Positions 18,152-26,806 of a stretch of DNA of 64,000 bases are shown here, piece by piece. The notes below the pieces were generated by a model that saw only the letters and a list, made by a program, of their open reading frames with translations, did no database searches and had not been told where the DNA came from. Numbering within the stretch: position 1 is the first letter of the stretch; each line of letters starts with the position of its first letter. The stretch is from MPNP01 sp965221445. Lineage in GTDB: Bacteria > Pseudomonadota > Alphaproteobacteria > Rhodobacterales > Rhodobacteraceae. The stretch is taken from assembly GCA_965221445.1 (NCBI GenBank), contig CBDCSF010000013.1, positions 2,108,001-2,172,000 on the forward strand, written 5' to 3'. The translations under genes and the position numbers were made by a program.

Positions 18152-19312
18152 ATGGACAAATCAGGTCGTATAGGTAGTTTTAAAAAAAGTTCTGCAATTG
18201 CAGGAGAAATATATGAAGCATATATCCCCAAGCCCCTGCCACCATCACCCCCATTGGATATGTCACGTCTTTACCCATTGCTGGATAAGGCAACCACAGC
18301 TATGGGACGGCTGGATGGAATGAGCATGGTTTTACCGGATGCTTACTTATTCTTATACATGTACATCAGAAAAGAAGCTGTTTTATCCTCACAAATGGAA
18401 GGGACACAGTCTTCTTTTTCAGATCTTCTCTTATATGAGAATGAGGAGGCACCAGGTGTTCCAATAGATGATGTAACAGAGGTTTCCTGTTATGTAGCTG
18501 CAATGAACCATGGTCTTGAGCGCTTGAAAAGTTTTCCCCTTTCTCTCCGATTAATAAGAGAAATTCACGAAATTTTAATGAGCAATGCCCGCGGTGGTAA
18601 TAAACTACCTGGTGAATTTCGTTCATCACAAAATTGGATTGGTGGTACCAGACCGGGAAACGCACGGTTCGTGCCTCCTCCACCAGAAGATCTAATGGAA
18701 ACATTAGACAAGTTTGAGAAGTTCCTGCATGATACAAACGTTAAAATGCCCGCACTAATAAAAGCAGCTTTAACACATGTTCAATTTGAAACAATCCATC
18801 CATTCCTTGATGGTAACGGCAGACTTGGACGATTGCTCATTACTTTTATTCTTTGCAATGAGGGTGTTTTAAATCAACCACTCCTTTACCTTAGCTTGTA
18901 TTTTAAAATAAATCGGCAACAATATTACAATCATCTCCAATCCGTACGAAAAACAGGTGATTGGGAATCATGGGTTGAGTTTTTCCTAACCGGAGTTATT
19001 GAAACAGCCGAACAGGCGACGGAAACTACACAAAATATTCTTAATTTATTTAAAGATGATATGGATAAAATTACGAGTTATGGAAATTCTGCTGCAGTTT
19101 TGACCGTTCATAATTATCTTCAAAAACAACCGATCTCTTCAACAACCAAAATAAGAGATAAATGTGAATTATCTTTGCCTACTGTCTTAAGAAGCCTGAG
19201 AACATTGGAGGCCATTGGCATTGCAAGAGAAATTACTGGGAAAGATCGTCACAAGATTTTTGTATATGATCACTATATAGACATATTAAGCCAAGGTACC
19301 GAACCGTTGTAA
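18152..19312 (+). CDS. Fic family AMPylase with N-terminal inhibitory motif and C-terminal winged helix
   Basis: 386 residues. The Fic core motif HPFLDGNGRLGR lies at 216-227 with all catalytic residues. The N-terminal DUF4172/Fic_N part contains SSQMEG (79-84), the class II inhibitory helix whose glutamate blocks ATP binding, so the enzyme is self-restrained. After the Fic fold, residues ~310-380 form a winged helix-turn-helix (TKIRDKCELSLPTVLRSLRTLEAIGIAREI). Such proteins AMPylate themselves or targets, and some also act as transcription factors. A tandem palindromic repeat directly upstream suggests autoregulation. No separate antitoxin gene is present. Confidence 0.9.
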   Translation: MDKSGRIGSFKKSSAIAGEIYEAYIPKPLPPSPPLDMSRLYPLLDKATTAMGRLDGMSMVLPDAYLFLYMYIRKEAVLSSQMEGTQSSFSDLLLYENEEAPGVPIDDVTEVSCYVAAMNHGLERLKSFPLSLRLIREIHEILMSNARGGNKLPGEFRSSQNWIGGTRPGNARFVPPPPEDLMETLDKFEKFLHDTNVKMPALIKAALTHVQFETIHPFLDGNGRLGRLLITFILCNEGVLNQPLLYLSLYFKINRQQYYNHLQSVRKTGDWESWVEFFLTGVIETAEQATETTQNILNLFKDDMDKITSYGNSAAVLTVHNYLQKQPISSTTKIRDKCELSLPTVLRSLRTLEAIGIAREITGKDRHKIFVYDHYIDILSQGTEPL

Positions 19313-19375
19313 TAAGACAGATTTCTTTATGTAGGCCTTCGTCCTTTTCATACCATTTCCAAAAAGCAACAACCC

Positions 19376-19720
19376 ATGGCAAATGGAAATCGGGATTCCC
19401 CTACCCTCTCCTCCAGACATGTATTCCCCTATTCCGTTATCGGCATAGGGGAATGTCCCGGGGATCAAAGAAGGCACTTGGCGGGTTCTGGCTGTTCCGC
19501 CGGGGCGAAGGGACTACCCTGTCGGTGTTTACCCTGCCGACAAGTGGTCCACCATCAAGCATGTGCTTCGGCATGGTCCTGTCTGGATGTTGTGACACCA
19601 CTTGCCGGTGGAACGTGTACCACCTCCATCGCACCAATCGGGTGGAGTTTTGGGACGGGCGGAGGAAGGACATCAAGCCAATCTGCTGTACCAAAAACGA
19701 TTGGGAAAAAGAAAATATCG
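19376..19720. other. GC-rich foreign patch, no identified gene
   Basis: About 19440-19680 is clearly richer in G and C than its AT-rich surroundings, and several frames on both strands stay open for 80-115 codons. None of the translations shows a recognisable domain. A short stretch (CCAATCGGG ... GGAAGGACAT) resembles part of the ISKra4 transposase gene in this window (near 61315-61355), so it may be a decayed transposase piece, but this is weak. No function is proposed. From 19720 to 20069 the sequence is AT-rich with no gene. Confidence 0.35.
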
Positions 19721-20069
19721 TAACCAGACCGAAAAAGCGTGAAAAAATTGGAATAGCGTGAGAAAATTTTTCTCACTACTTAAAGTGATAAATGATGCAC
19801 AATACCAGTTCACACCCATTCTATATTTAACCTGATAATCCCGACACTTATTGGTAAACAATTCAAACTCTCCGTTAATTTCCGTCAAAATCAGGGCCAA
19901 AATGAACGAGGGTATCGGGGGCATAAATTACTTCAGTCATTTAACCATTTTACGTTGACTTTATTTTAAACGATAAAACAATGAATATCTTAATGGATAT
20001 ACGGTGATTAAATTAATAAATATTCAATGACATTATAATTATCTGAATACTAAGCAAAATGAAATAAAG

Positions 20070-21374
20070 TTGTTTGAAAGAAAAAACTTGAGCCAAGTTA
20101 ACTATCCTAGGCACACGATCCGTCAACTTGAGGAATGGTTGGCTTTCTATAGAAGTATTAATGTTATCGGTCCTCGGCGGGTTGGGAAAACAACATTGGT
20201 ACGTGACCTTTACCAAGGTGGAAAATATATCTCCTTGGAGAAGACGGATATAAGTAAAGTACTCGAAATGGATCCAGTACCACACTTGGAGGAATTGAAG
20301 GAGGAGGCTGGAACTGAACCAGTAATCATAGATGATTTTGCCCAAACAACGAAACTTGTCTTACCAGTTAAAATCCTCCTTGATAGAGACAAAAGCAAAG
20401 GGCAATTTATCTTTACCGGATCATGGAACGTTTTTACTTTGGAGAGTGTACCAGATTCCCTTCTGGGAAGAGTCGTCTCACTTTATCTCTGGCCGTTGAC
20501 AGTAACAGAAATCAAAAAGAGGCCACCAAGTCGATTGCTTGATTGGATGCTACAGGAAATTCCTGAACTCAATCAAATTGTGAGGTGGGAGAAAATATCC
20601 AGAAAAGAGTATATCCGATTAATTTTGCAAGGCGGTTATCCAGAAGCACGTGACTTACCCATACACGAGCGACAAAAACTCTATAAAGGTTATGTTAATG
20701 ATATATTGGATCGTGATTTTGGTGATGTATTCCCCATACGTAAACGAGATAAGTTCATCCAGTTAATTATTGAGATTACAACCTATACCGCAAAGGAAAT
20801 CAATCGCTTGGATTTGGCCAAGAGTATTGGAGTGAAGTGGGAAACAGTCGATGTATACCTTGATGTATTGAAAAAGCTTATGCTGGTCATTGAAGCTAGA
20901 GCTTGGACATCAAGTGAAGCCAAAAGAGAAATCAAGCAGTCAAAATTTCATTTTATTGATACGGGCATGAATTGTGCCTTGCGTGGATTTAATGAAGGCT
21001 CTTTCAAACTAGGAAATCCCACAGCAAATCAACTCGGTGGATTGCTTGAGAGTTTTGTATTCAATGAACTACTCAGGATGGTTTCATTTCAATCAAAGGG
21101 TTTTCGTTTATATCACTGGAGAAGTGCCGACCGAAGGAATATTGATATTATCGTTGAAGGCCAGGGTCGACTTGTGGGAATAAAGGTTAAAGCAGCCAGT
21201 ACGGTAAATCGGGACGATTTTAAACATTTAAAGTGGTTTGACACGAAAGGTCCTGGAAAATCACTACAATTTAAAGGAATTGTATTCTATCTGGGTGAAA
21301 GGAAACTCAGTTTTGGAGATGGATGGTATGCCTTACCAGTAAGTTCGCTTTGGGCTGAAATAAATCAAGACTAA
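20070..21374 (+). CDS. AAA_14/DUF4143 ATPase with degenerate C-terminal nuclease fold
   Basis: 434 residues, TTG start. Walker A GPRRVGKTT lies near residue 33; the Walker B strand is EPVIIDDFAQ and a sensor stretch FIFTGSWN follows. The DUF4143 part begins around residue 170 (RWEKISRKEYIRLILQGGYPEA). The C-terminus has the restriction-like fold usual in the family (RNIDIIVEGQGRLVGIKVKAA), where the canonical GIEVK has become GIKVK, so the catalytic glutamate is missing. Members are widespread accessory ATPases of unknown function, sometimes linked with toxin-antitoxin loci. Single-gene unit with AT-rich flanks. Confidence 0.82.
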   Translation: MFERKNLSQVNYPRHTIRQLEEWLAFYRSINVIGPRRVGKTTLVRDLYQGGKYISLEKTDISKVLEMDPVPHLEELKEEAGTEPVIIDDFAQTTKLVLPVKILLDRDKSKGQFIFTGSWNVFTLESVPDSLLGRVVSLYLWPLTVTEIKKRPPSRLLDWMLQEIPELNQIVRWEKISRKEYIRLILQGGYPEARDLPIHERQKLYKGYVNDILDRDFGDVFPIRKRDKFIQLIIEITTYTAKEINRLDLAKSIGVKWETVDVYLDVLKKLMLVIEARAWTSSEAKREIKQSKFHFIDTGMNCALRGFNEGSFKLGNPTANQLGGLLESFVFNELLRMVSFQSKGFRLYHWRSADRRNIDIIVEGQGRLVGIKVKAASTVNRDDFKHLKWFDTKGPGKSLQFKGIVFYLGERKLSFGDGWYALPVSSLWAEINQD

Positions 21375-21540
21375 TGACTTTTCCACATACCTACAATTTT
21401 GGTAAACATGTTGGCAATGAGGAGGTGAATGAAGTTTCTTGAACAAATGGAGTATCAATGTGTTAAGTTGAAACGGTTTATATTCTTTGTAAATAGATGA
21501 AAATGTACCCCAATTAAATCCAAATTGAATGAGGATAAAA

Positions 21541-21726
21541 ATGGTTATTGATTACAGGGTAAAGGAATGTTTAACACCTGAAGGAAATCCAACCGGTAAA
21601 TGGGATGTTGAATCTAGAATTAATAAAGGTCAGTGGAATATTGATCCATGTAGCGTTGACAAACCTTTTGATTCCAAACAAGATGCTGAAGATTGGATCA
21701 AATCGGATTCAGGTGAAGGTAACTAA
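21541..21726 (+). CDS. Small hypothetical protein
   Basis: 61 residues from the ATG at 21541, behind GAGGAT. The sequence is hydrophilic and acidic, with a GKWDVESRINKGQWNIDP core and a C-terminal SKQDAEDWIKSD. The pattern suggests a small single-domain beta protein such as a YegP- or DUF2188-like fold, where strands end in DAxxW helices, but I cannot assign a family. No partner gene is evident. Confidence 0.55.
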   Translation: MVIDYRVKECLTPEGNPTGKWDVESRINKGQWNIDPCSVDKPFDSKQDAEDWIKSDSGEGN

Positions 21727-21758
21727 AAAAAAATTTTAGAAACTGATTTTTAGTAATT

Positions 21759-22130
21759 CTACCACAGGTCAGTAAGGTACTTGGCGGCCGTAAGTTCTTC
21801 TAAGGTAGTATACCTTGGTCCTTGGACTTGTAGATTAGTACAGGGAACAAAGATAACTGGTGGTTTTAGTTCTTTAGGACTATCCGAGAAATACAGAATA
21901 TATTTTCTTGTATTTAAGTATCGTTCAATCCTTTCAACAGGAGCAAAATGTGTAATGGCACTTACAGGATGGGTTTGATAAACTGCCAGATACTTAATTT
22001 TGTTATGCATCTTACCACTCATGGGAATCTTAGACCAACAATTCTTAGCGATAAATATTTCCTCAAATGTTTCCCTTTTTGCTGAGACAACAACTGTATC
22101 CCTGTTGTTTATGGGTGATGTATATTGCAT
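21759..22130 (-). CDS. Hypothetical protein, possibly PUA/EVE-like
   Basis: 123 residues. Visible blocks are YLAVYQTHPVSAITHFAPVERIERYLNTRKYILYF (shown in part) and a C-terminal QVQGPRYTTLEELTAAKYLTDL. A beta-rich protein with P-V-S-A-I-T-H-F and a closing PRYTTLEEL is a pattern I associate with ASCH/EVE-type nucleic-acid-binding proteins of mobile islands, but no firm family match can be made by eye. Stands alone, convergent to the small gene at 21541. Confidence 0.5.
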   Translation of the reverse strand: MQYTSPINNRDTVVVSAKRETFEEIFIAKNCWSKIPMSGKMHNKIKYLAVYQTHPVSAITHFAPVERIERYLNTRKYILYFSDSPKELKPPVIFVPCTNLQVQGPRYTTLEELTAAKYLTDLW

Positions 22131-22444
22131 AGTTTTAATACCACCTCCATGATTTAGATCAAAATCAAGCCCAGTTACCTCACGGTCAAAAATTATTGCT
22201 TAACTTCAAAGCTCTCCAATAGTTTGTTTGGTTTTGAATTTCAAACAAATGAATTCACTCAAGTGGAAAAATTTATAAATTACCTTGAGGAAACTTTAAT
22301 ACCAACCTCATCGGCTTAACCAAGTTTAATTCCGTTTATCAAAGGGAACGACTTTAACAGTAAATAAGTACGGATGAATACGTCTTTATTACCCTCAAAC
22401 AATTGAATTACTCAGTATTCAAAATGCTATTATAACCAAGAGTT
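22131..22444. other. Intergenic stretch without a gene
   Basis: 314 AT-rich bases between two minus-strand genes. Nothing recognisable beyond the likely promoter of the hypothetical gene at 21759-22130, whose start lies at its left edge. Confidence 0.4.
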
Positions 22445-24475
22445 TCAGAGGGTTATTGCCAATCTTGTACCTTGATCAATGGCTATTTTGGCATCCAGTC
22501 CAGTTGTATTTTTTGATCCTCCAATCAGGTGATACTCTTGCCCTATACGAAATAGCTCCGTGGCTAGAGAAGATTCTGGTTTTTGACCAGTACAAAGAAC
22601 TACTGTACCTGCTTCAATTTGCTCGGTATCACCCTCATGGTTTGTAATGAGTATTCCCTTTTCGTTGATTTGATTATAAGTGACACCTGTCAACATCCTA
22701 ACACCCTTCATTCTCAATGAGGATCTATGTATCCACCCAGTAGTTTTTCCCAACTTTCTTCCAATTCGGTCGCTGCTTCTTTGCATCAATGTTATATTTC
22801 TGCTCATCGGGATTGGCTTGGGTGAACCTTGAATAATTCCTCCACGGTGGGTTTCTGGGTCAGTAACTCCCCAATGTTTCTTCCATGAATCGGTATCTAA
22901 AGTGGGGCTATCTCCTTCCTGTGATAGATATTCGGCAACATCAAATCCAATACCTCCAGCCCCTACAATAGCAAAGTTGGTACATTTGGTGTCAAATTGA
23001 TCCCAAATTAAATCATTGTAGGTAACAACACTGGGTTGGTCTAAACCCTCAATATCGGGTATATAGGGCTTTACTCCTGTAGCTAATATGATGTGATCAA
23101 AATCCAATAATTCCTTGTAATTGGGGCTTGTACCAAGGATAACATTTACACCAACTTCGTCTAACATGGTTTTGTACCACTCAAGCAGGCCAATAAACTC
23201 CTCCTTTCCTGGAATTCTGCTTGCTAACTGTAATTGGCCACCAATTCTAGAATCCCTTTCAAATAGAGTAACCTTATGGCCTATCTGAGAAGCAGTTATT
23301 GCAGCGGATAGACCTGCCGGACCTGCTCCAACTATACAGATATTTTTTGGGTCAGAAGTTGGTTCATAATTTAGTTCGGTTTCATGACAGGATCTGGGGT
23401 TTACTAAGCAGGTGGATATCTTCATGTTGAAGGTATGATCCAAACAGGCTTGATTACAGGCTATACAAGGTGCAATGAATTTTGACTTACCTCTTCTGGC
23501 CTTGTTGATAAACTCAGAATCTGCCAAAAAGGGTCTAGCCATTGACACCAGATCAGCACATCCATCAGCAAGTACTTTTTCAGCTGTTTCGGGAGAATTG
23601 ATACGGTTTGATGTAACAATGGGTATGTTAACTTGTCCCATAAGTTTTTTGGTGACCCAAGAAAACGCATATTTTGGAACACTTGTTGCAATCGTTGGTA
23701 TCTTTGCTTCATGCCAGCCAATACCGGTATTAATGATCTTTGCTCCTGCTTTCTCGACCTCCTTGGCCAAAAGAACAATCTCATCCCAATTTGATCCCTC
23801 CGGCACCAGATCAATCATCGAGAGTCGGTAAATCACGAGGAAATCATCACCAACGGCGTTTACTGTTCGTTTCACCACTTCTACAGGGAGTTTCATTCGC
23901 TTTTTGTAACTTCCTCCCCAATGGTCAGTTCTATGATTGGTTCGTTTCACCAGGAACTGGTTTAGGAAGTACCCTTCGGATCCCATGATTTCCACACCAT
24001 CATAACCTATATCCCTAGCTTTAACGGCCGTTTCGGTTATGTCGGAGATTTGCTTTTCAATTCCTTCCTCATCCAATTCTATTGGTGTAAAGGGAGAAAT
24101 CGGAGACCTTATCGGAGAAGGTGCTACACAATTCTTGCCATAGGCATAACGACCAGCATGAAGAATTTGCATAGCGATTTTACCACCAGCATTGTGAACT
24201 TTTCCAGTTAGAAATCTGTGTCCCTCTAGATCCTCTTCTGAAAATAAACCAGCAGCGTTTGGGAATACGGCACCTTCCTTGTTCGGGGCAATACCTCCTG
24301 TGACCATGAGGCAAACGCCTCCACGAGCTCTTTCCGAATAGAATTTTGCTACCCTATTCCAGTCCTTGGTTTCCTCAAGCCCGGTATGCATTGAGCCCAT
24401 TATGATCCGGTTTTCCAGGGTCATAAACCCTAGGTCCAGAGGTTGAAATATATGTTTGAATTCAGGTTCAGGCAT
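22445..24475 (-). CDS. FadH-like NADH:flavin oxidoreductase (2,4-dienoyl-CoA reductase family)
   Basis: 676 residues, the length of 2,4-dienoyl-CoA reductase. Order of domains: an N-terminal old-yellow-enzyme TIM barrel (FKHIFQPLDLGFMTLENRI, MQILHAGRYAYG, GYDGVEIMGSEGYFLNQF, KRTNHRTDHWGGSYKKR); the [4Fe-4S] cluster cysteines in CIACNQACLDH ... STCLVN; then FAD/NADH domains with ICIVGAGPAGLSAAI and FAIVGAGGIGFDVAEYL. Such enzymes reduce conjugated enoates, and several relatives act on trimethylamine or bile-acid-like substrates, so the substrate is not certain. A damaged copy of its 5' part occurs at 31849-32295. Confidence 0.9.
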   Translation of the reverse strand: MPEPEFKHIFQPLDLGFMTLENRIIMGSMHTGLEETKDWNRVAKFYSERARGGVCLMVTGGIAPNKEGAVFPNAAGLFSEEDLEGHRFLTGKVHNAGGKIAMQILHAGRYAYGKNCVAPSPIRSPISPFTPIELDEEGIEKQISDITETAVKARDIGYDGVEIMGSEGYFLNQFLVKRTNHRTDHWGGSYKKRMKLPVEVVKRTVNAVGDDFLVIYRLSMIDLVPEGSNWDEIVLLAKEVEKAGAKIINTGIGWHEAKIPTIATSVPKYAFSWVTKKLMGQVNIPIVTSNRINSPETAEKVLADGCADLVSMARPFLADSEFINKARRGKSKFIAPCIACNQACLDHTFNMKISTCLVNPRSCHETELNYEPTSDPKNICIVGAGPAGLSAAITASQIGHKVTLFERDSRIGGQLQLASRIPGKEEFIGLLEWYKTMLDEVGVNVILGTSPNYKELLDFDHIILATGVKPYIPDIEGLDQPSVVTYNDLIWDQFDTKCTNFAIVGAGGIGFDVAEYLSQEGDSPTLDTDSWKKHWGVTDPETHRGGIIQGSPKPIPMSRNITLMQRSSDRIGRKLGKTTGWIHRSSLRMKGVRMLTGVTYNQINEKGILITNHEGDTEQIEAGTVVLCTGQKPESSLATELFRIGQEYHLIGGSKNTTGLDAKIAIDQGTRLAITL

Positions 24476-24850
24476 AAGTGTTCTAATTCCTCATAAAGAA
24501 AAACTTACTTGGCTTATTAAATCAATGAGTCAATTTTCATAATTTTTGATACAATTTGAAACAAAACATTCGATCATGAAATTTTGCTTCAGAAGCCTCT
24601 TCACTCTGGAAGTATGATGAAGGAACTCACCTGGTCAGCAAGCAACTTAAGAGAATCATTCTATTCGGTTGAATAAATCTCAGCAGAAGTTTTGTACTCA
24701 TTAATCGGTTAAGATTTCGATAAATGCAGGAGTAGGAAATTTTCGACCTGAACAATAATCTGAGTGCTTTCATGTACCTTCAATTTCAGTTCTTGCCAGT
24801 AGTCCCAGTTACACTATATGAATTAGAGGACATAGTAACGGAGTGTTATC
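24476..24850. other. Intergenic stretch without a gene
   Basis: 375 bases between the divergent FadH-like gene and the nucleotidyltransferase gene. It should contain promoters for both, but no repeat, hairpin or small gene stood out. Confidence 0.4.
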
Positions 24851-25162
24851 ATGCACCAACTCATCGCCGACAAGAAAGAAGAGATTGCCGAGGTCTGTCG
24901 GAAGTACAATGTGGCAAGACTGGAGATTTACGGTTCAGCTGCCAGAGGAGAGGATTTTGATCCTGAAACCAGCGATGCCGACTTCCTGGTTGAGTACAAC
25001 CCACCACTCCTGCCGGGACTGTCGAAAAGGTATTTTGGTATGATCAGGGACTTACGAAAAACTCTTGGCAGGGAAGTGGACCTGTTAACTGTTGGTTCAG
25101 TCAGGAAAAAATATCTCCAGGAAGCAATCAATCGCGACCGTGAGGTGGTTTATGCCGCCTGA
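24851..25162 (+). CDS. MntA-like nucleotidyltransferase antitoxin
   Basis: 103 residues. The minimal nucleotidyltransferase motif GSAARG (~34) is followed by SDADFLVEY with both metal-binding aspartates, and a third acidic residue in GREVDLLTV. These are MNT-domain proteins paired with HepT (HEPN) toxins; MntA AMPylates and silences the HepT nuclease. The start codon overlaps nothing upstream, and the end overlaps the hepT start by 11 bp, the normal layout for the pair. The partner here is broken by a stop codon. Confidence 0.85.
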   Translation: MHQLIADKKEEIAEVCRKYNVARLEIYGSAARGEDFDPETSDADFLVEYNPPLLPGLSKRYFGMIRDLRKTLGREVDLLTVGSVRKKYLQEAINRDREVVYAA

Positions 25163-25523
25163 TCCCAAAGTACTTCTGGAAGACATCATTACTGCTTCTG
25201 ATCATATACGGAGAGTCACCTCAAATTTGGATTTGAAATCCTTTTCCTAGGATTTTGACAACAGATCTGCCGTGGAACGTTGGTTCATTACCATTGGTGA
25301 AGCAATGAGACGACTGCGTGAGCATCATCCCGAAATAGCAGCAAGAATACCAGATATTTCGGACGTAATAGATTTCAGGAATGTTCTTGTTCATAATTAT
25401 GATGATCTGGAAGAAACGCTCATCTGGTCCTCAATCACGGACGATCTGCCCTTGTTATACAGAACAGTTTGTGATCTAAGGAATGAACTTGATCCACCCC
25501 TTCAGAAGCCACGTTCTACTTGA
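25152..25523 (+). pseudogene. HepT-like (HEPN/DUF86) toxin gene with in-frame amber codon
   Basis: Reading from the ATG at 25152, codon 33 is TAG (25248-25250); the frame then runs unbroken to TGA at 25521-25523, 123 codons in all. The protein after the stop contains RSAVERWFITIGEAMRRL and the HEPN RNase signature RNVLVHNY (R-x4-H-x-Y), so the active site sequence is intact. Upstream, LLEDIITASDHIRRV is the usual HepT N-terminus. A product starting at an internal GTG after the stop would lack the first helix. I read it as an inactivated toxin, which would leave MntA as an orphan. Confidence 0.75.
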
Positions 25524-25926
25524 ACAAAAATTTAAGTATTGCTACAAAAATTTCGAATTTGCCCCGGGCTCTTTCCAAAAACACCTTTCCTTTTGGTTAT
25601 ATGATGGTTTTTGCTAGCCTATTACCTTCTAGTACTGCCTCATGTTTGACATCATTTGGTAGGCGAATCCGATTACAGATTTCGTGCCTTCCCTTCGTGT
25701 TTCGATACTAAACCTGATTAAATTATATGTAAATACATGAAATAAATTAACCTCATCAAGGCTTTTGGTGAACTTGCCCCAGCATTTCCTGTACTAGAAG
25801 GGAATAGAAGGATTTCTAAAGAAATTCAAAATTTCACAAACAGTATTTGTTGTTGATAGGTGTATCTTGAACGATAATCAGCATCAAATCCAACTACAAG
25901 TCTGTAATTGAACGGAGGAAGTGTTA
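25524..25926. other. Intergenic stretch without a gene
   Basis: 403 AT-rich bases after the broken hepT gene. A frame of about 60 codons at 25520 has no ribosome site or domain-like composition, so I do not call a gene here. Confidence 0.4.
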
Positions 25927-26634
25927 ATGCGATCCGCGCAATTGTACAAGTACTATCCGACCCTTTACCACATTGCTTGGGGTGGCAGTTGGCCAAGTAT
26001 TCAGAAGTACGGACTGCTTTCCTCCAAAGAGTTGCTAAGATCCTACGGTAAGGAAGGAGATGAATTCAAAACCCTTACCCAAGTACGTCGGGAGTGTTGG
26101 GTAAAGGTCAACTGCCCAGGTCGACCTTCTGCAATTCTTAGGGATCAAAAGCCTTTGAATGAGAAGAAACTCAAAAAAGCACTTCCAAAAAACGTCGAAC
26201 CCTGGCAGTGGTACGATTTAATAAATTCAATGGTCTTCTTCTGGCCTACGAAAAAACGACTTAAATCAATGATTTCTGCTAAAGTATATTCCGAGTTATA
26301 TCATGATGTACTTCTAGTGGACACTAAGAAGTTGGTGGAATTGGAAGAACAAAATATCCGGCTCTCACATATTAATAGTGGAAGCACGTTTTATAAACCT
26401 CAACCAAGGGACATGGGACTATTTAAACGGTTTAAAGATTATCAATTTGATTTCAGGTTTAATAAATTTGGAAAGGAGGGTGCTGTGGCAGAGGTCTGTG
26501 TGTTGGATAGTGTTGAAAGAATCCACAAGGCGGTTATTGGCACTAAACATGGGAAGGCCAATGAAATTCTAGAGGAATTGAAGGTGGAAGAGGGTACGAA
26601 TCACAATAAAATTGCTTTGAAAAGGCTATTTTAG
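25927..26634 (+). CDS. DUF7002-like protein (possible ADP-ribosyltransferase-like fold)
   Basis: 235 residues from the ATG at 25927, 8 bp after a GGAGGA site. Near the start, LYHIAWGGSWPSIQKYGLLSSKEL matches the pattern of DUF7002 and other small proteins with a YH-x(5-8)-W-x-I-x-x-x-GL motif, the strand-helix opening found in ART-like folds; later SMVFFWPTKKRL replaces the usual V-F-F-x-P strand. The C-terminus is basic. Its role is unknown. It sits between a MntA/HepT locus and McrBC, a typical position for a defence accessory or toxin gene. Confidence 0.6.
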   Translation: MRSAQLYKYYPTLYHIAWGGSWPSIQKYGLLSSKELLRSYGKEGDEFKTLTQVRRECWVKVNCPGRPSAILRDQKPLNEKKLKKALPKNVEPWQWYDLINSMVFFWPTKKRLKSMISAKVYSELYHDVLLVDTKKLVELEEQNIRLSHINSGSTFYKPQPRDMGLFKRFKDYQFDFRFNKFGKEGAVAEVCVLDSVERIHKAVIGTKHGKANEILEELKVEEGTNHNKIALKRLF

Positions 26635-26806
26635 TTTTTATATTTGGTTCTATCATACAGGTTAATTCTTCCCAAAAACCACGCTATATGGTTTGCAATC
26701 TGGATCCTTAGTTAGATTTAGCGGTTGTAAAATAACTCGTTTTCAGGACAAGAAATTTTGAGCTATTTGAACCGAGCTATTAAACCTAACTTAACATTCG
26801 GCGTCT

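Noticed and set aside
19453..19761. A 102-codon frame as a gene
   Set aside because: No ribosome site, no domain, odd composition (many Cys, Trp, Pro) and competing open frames on both strands in a GC-rich patch; listed only as an unexplained patch.
420..25523. Recoding of TAG as a sense codon (amber readthrough) to explain the in-frame TAGs in the DUF2513-like and hepT genes
   Set aside because: TAG ends several intact genes here, for example the AlbA_2 gene and the enolase-superfamily gene at 6744, so TAG works as a normal stop. Two independent nonsense mutations are simpler.
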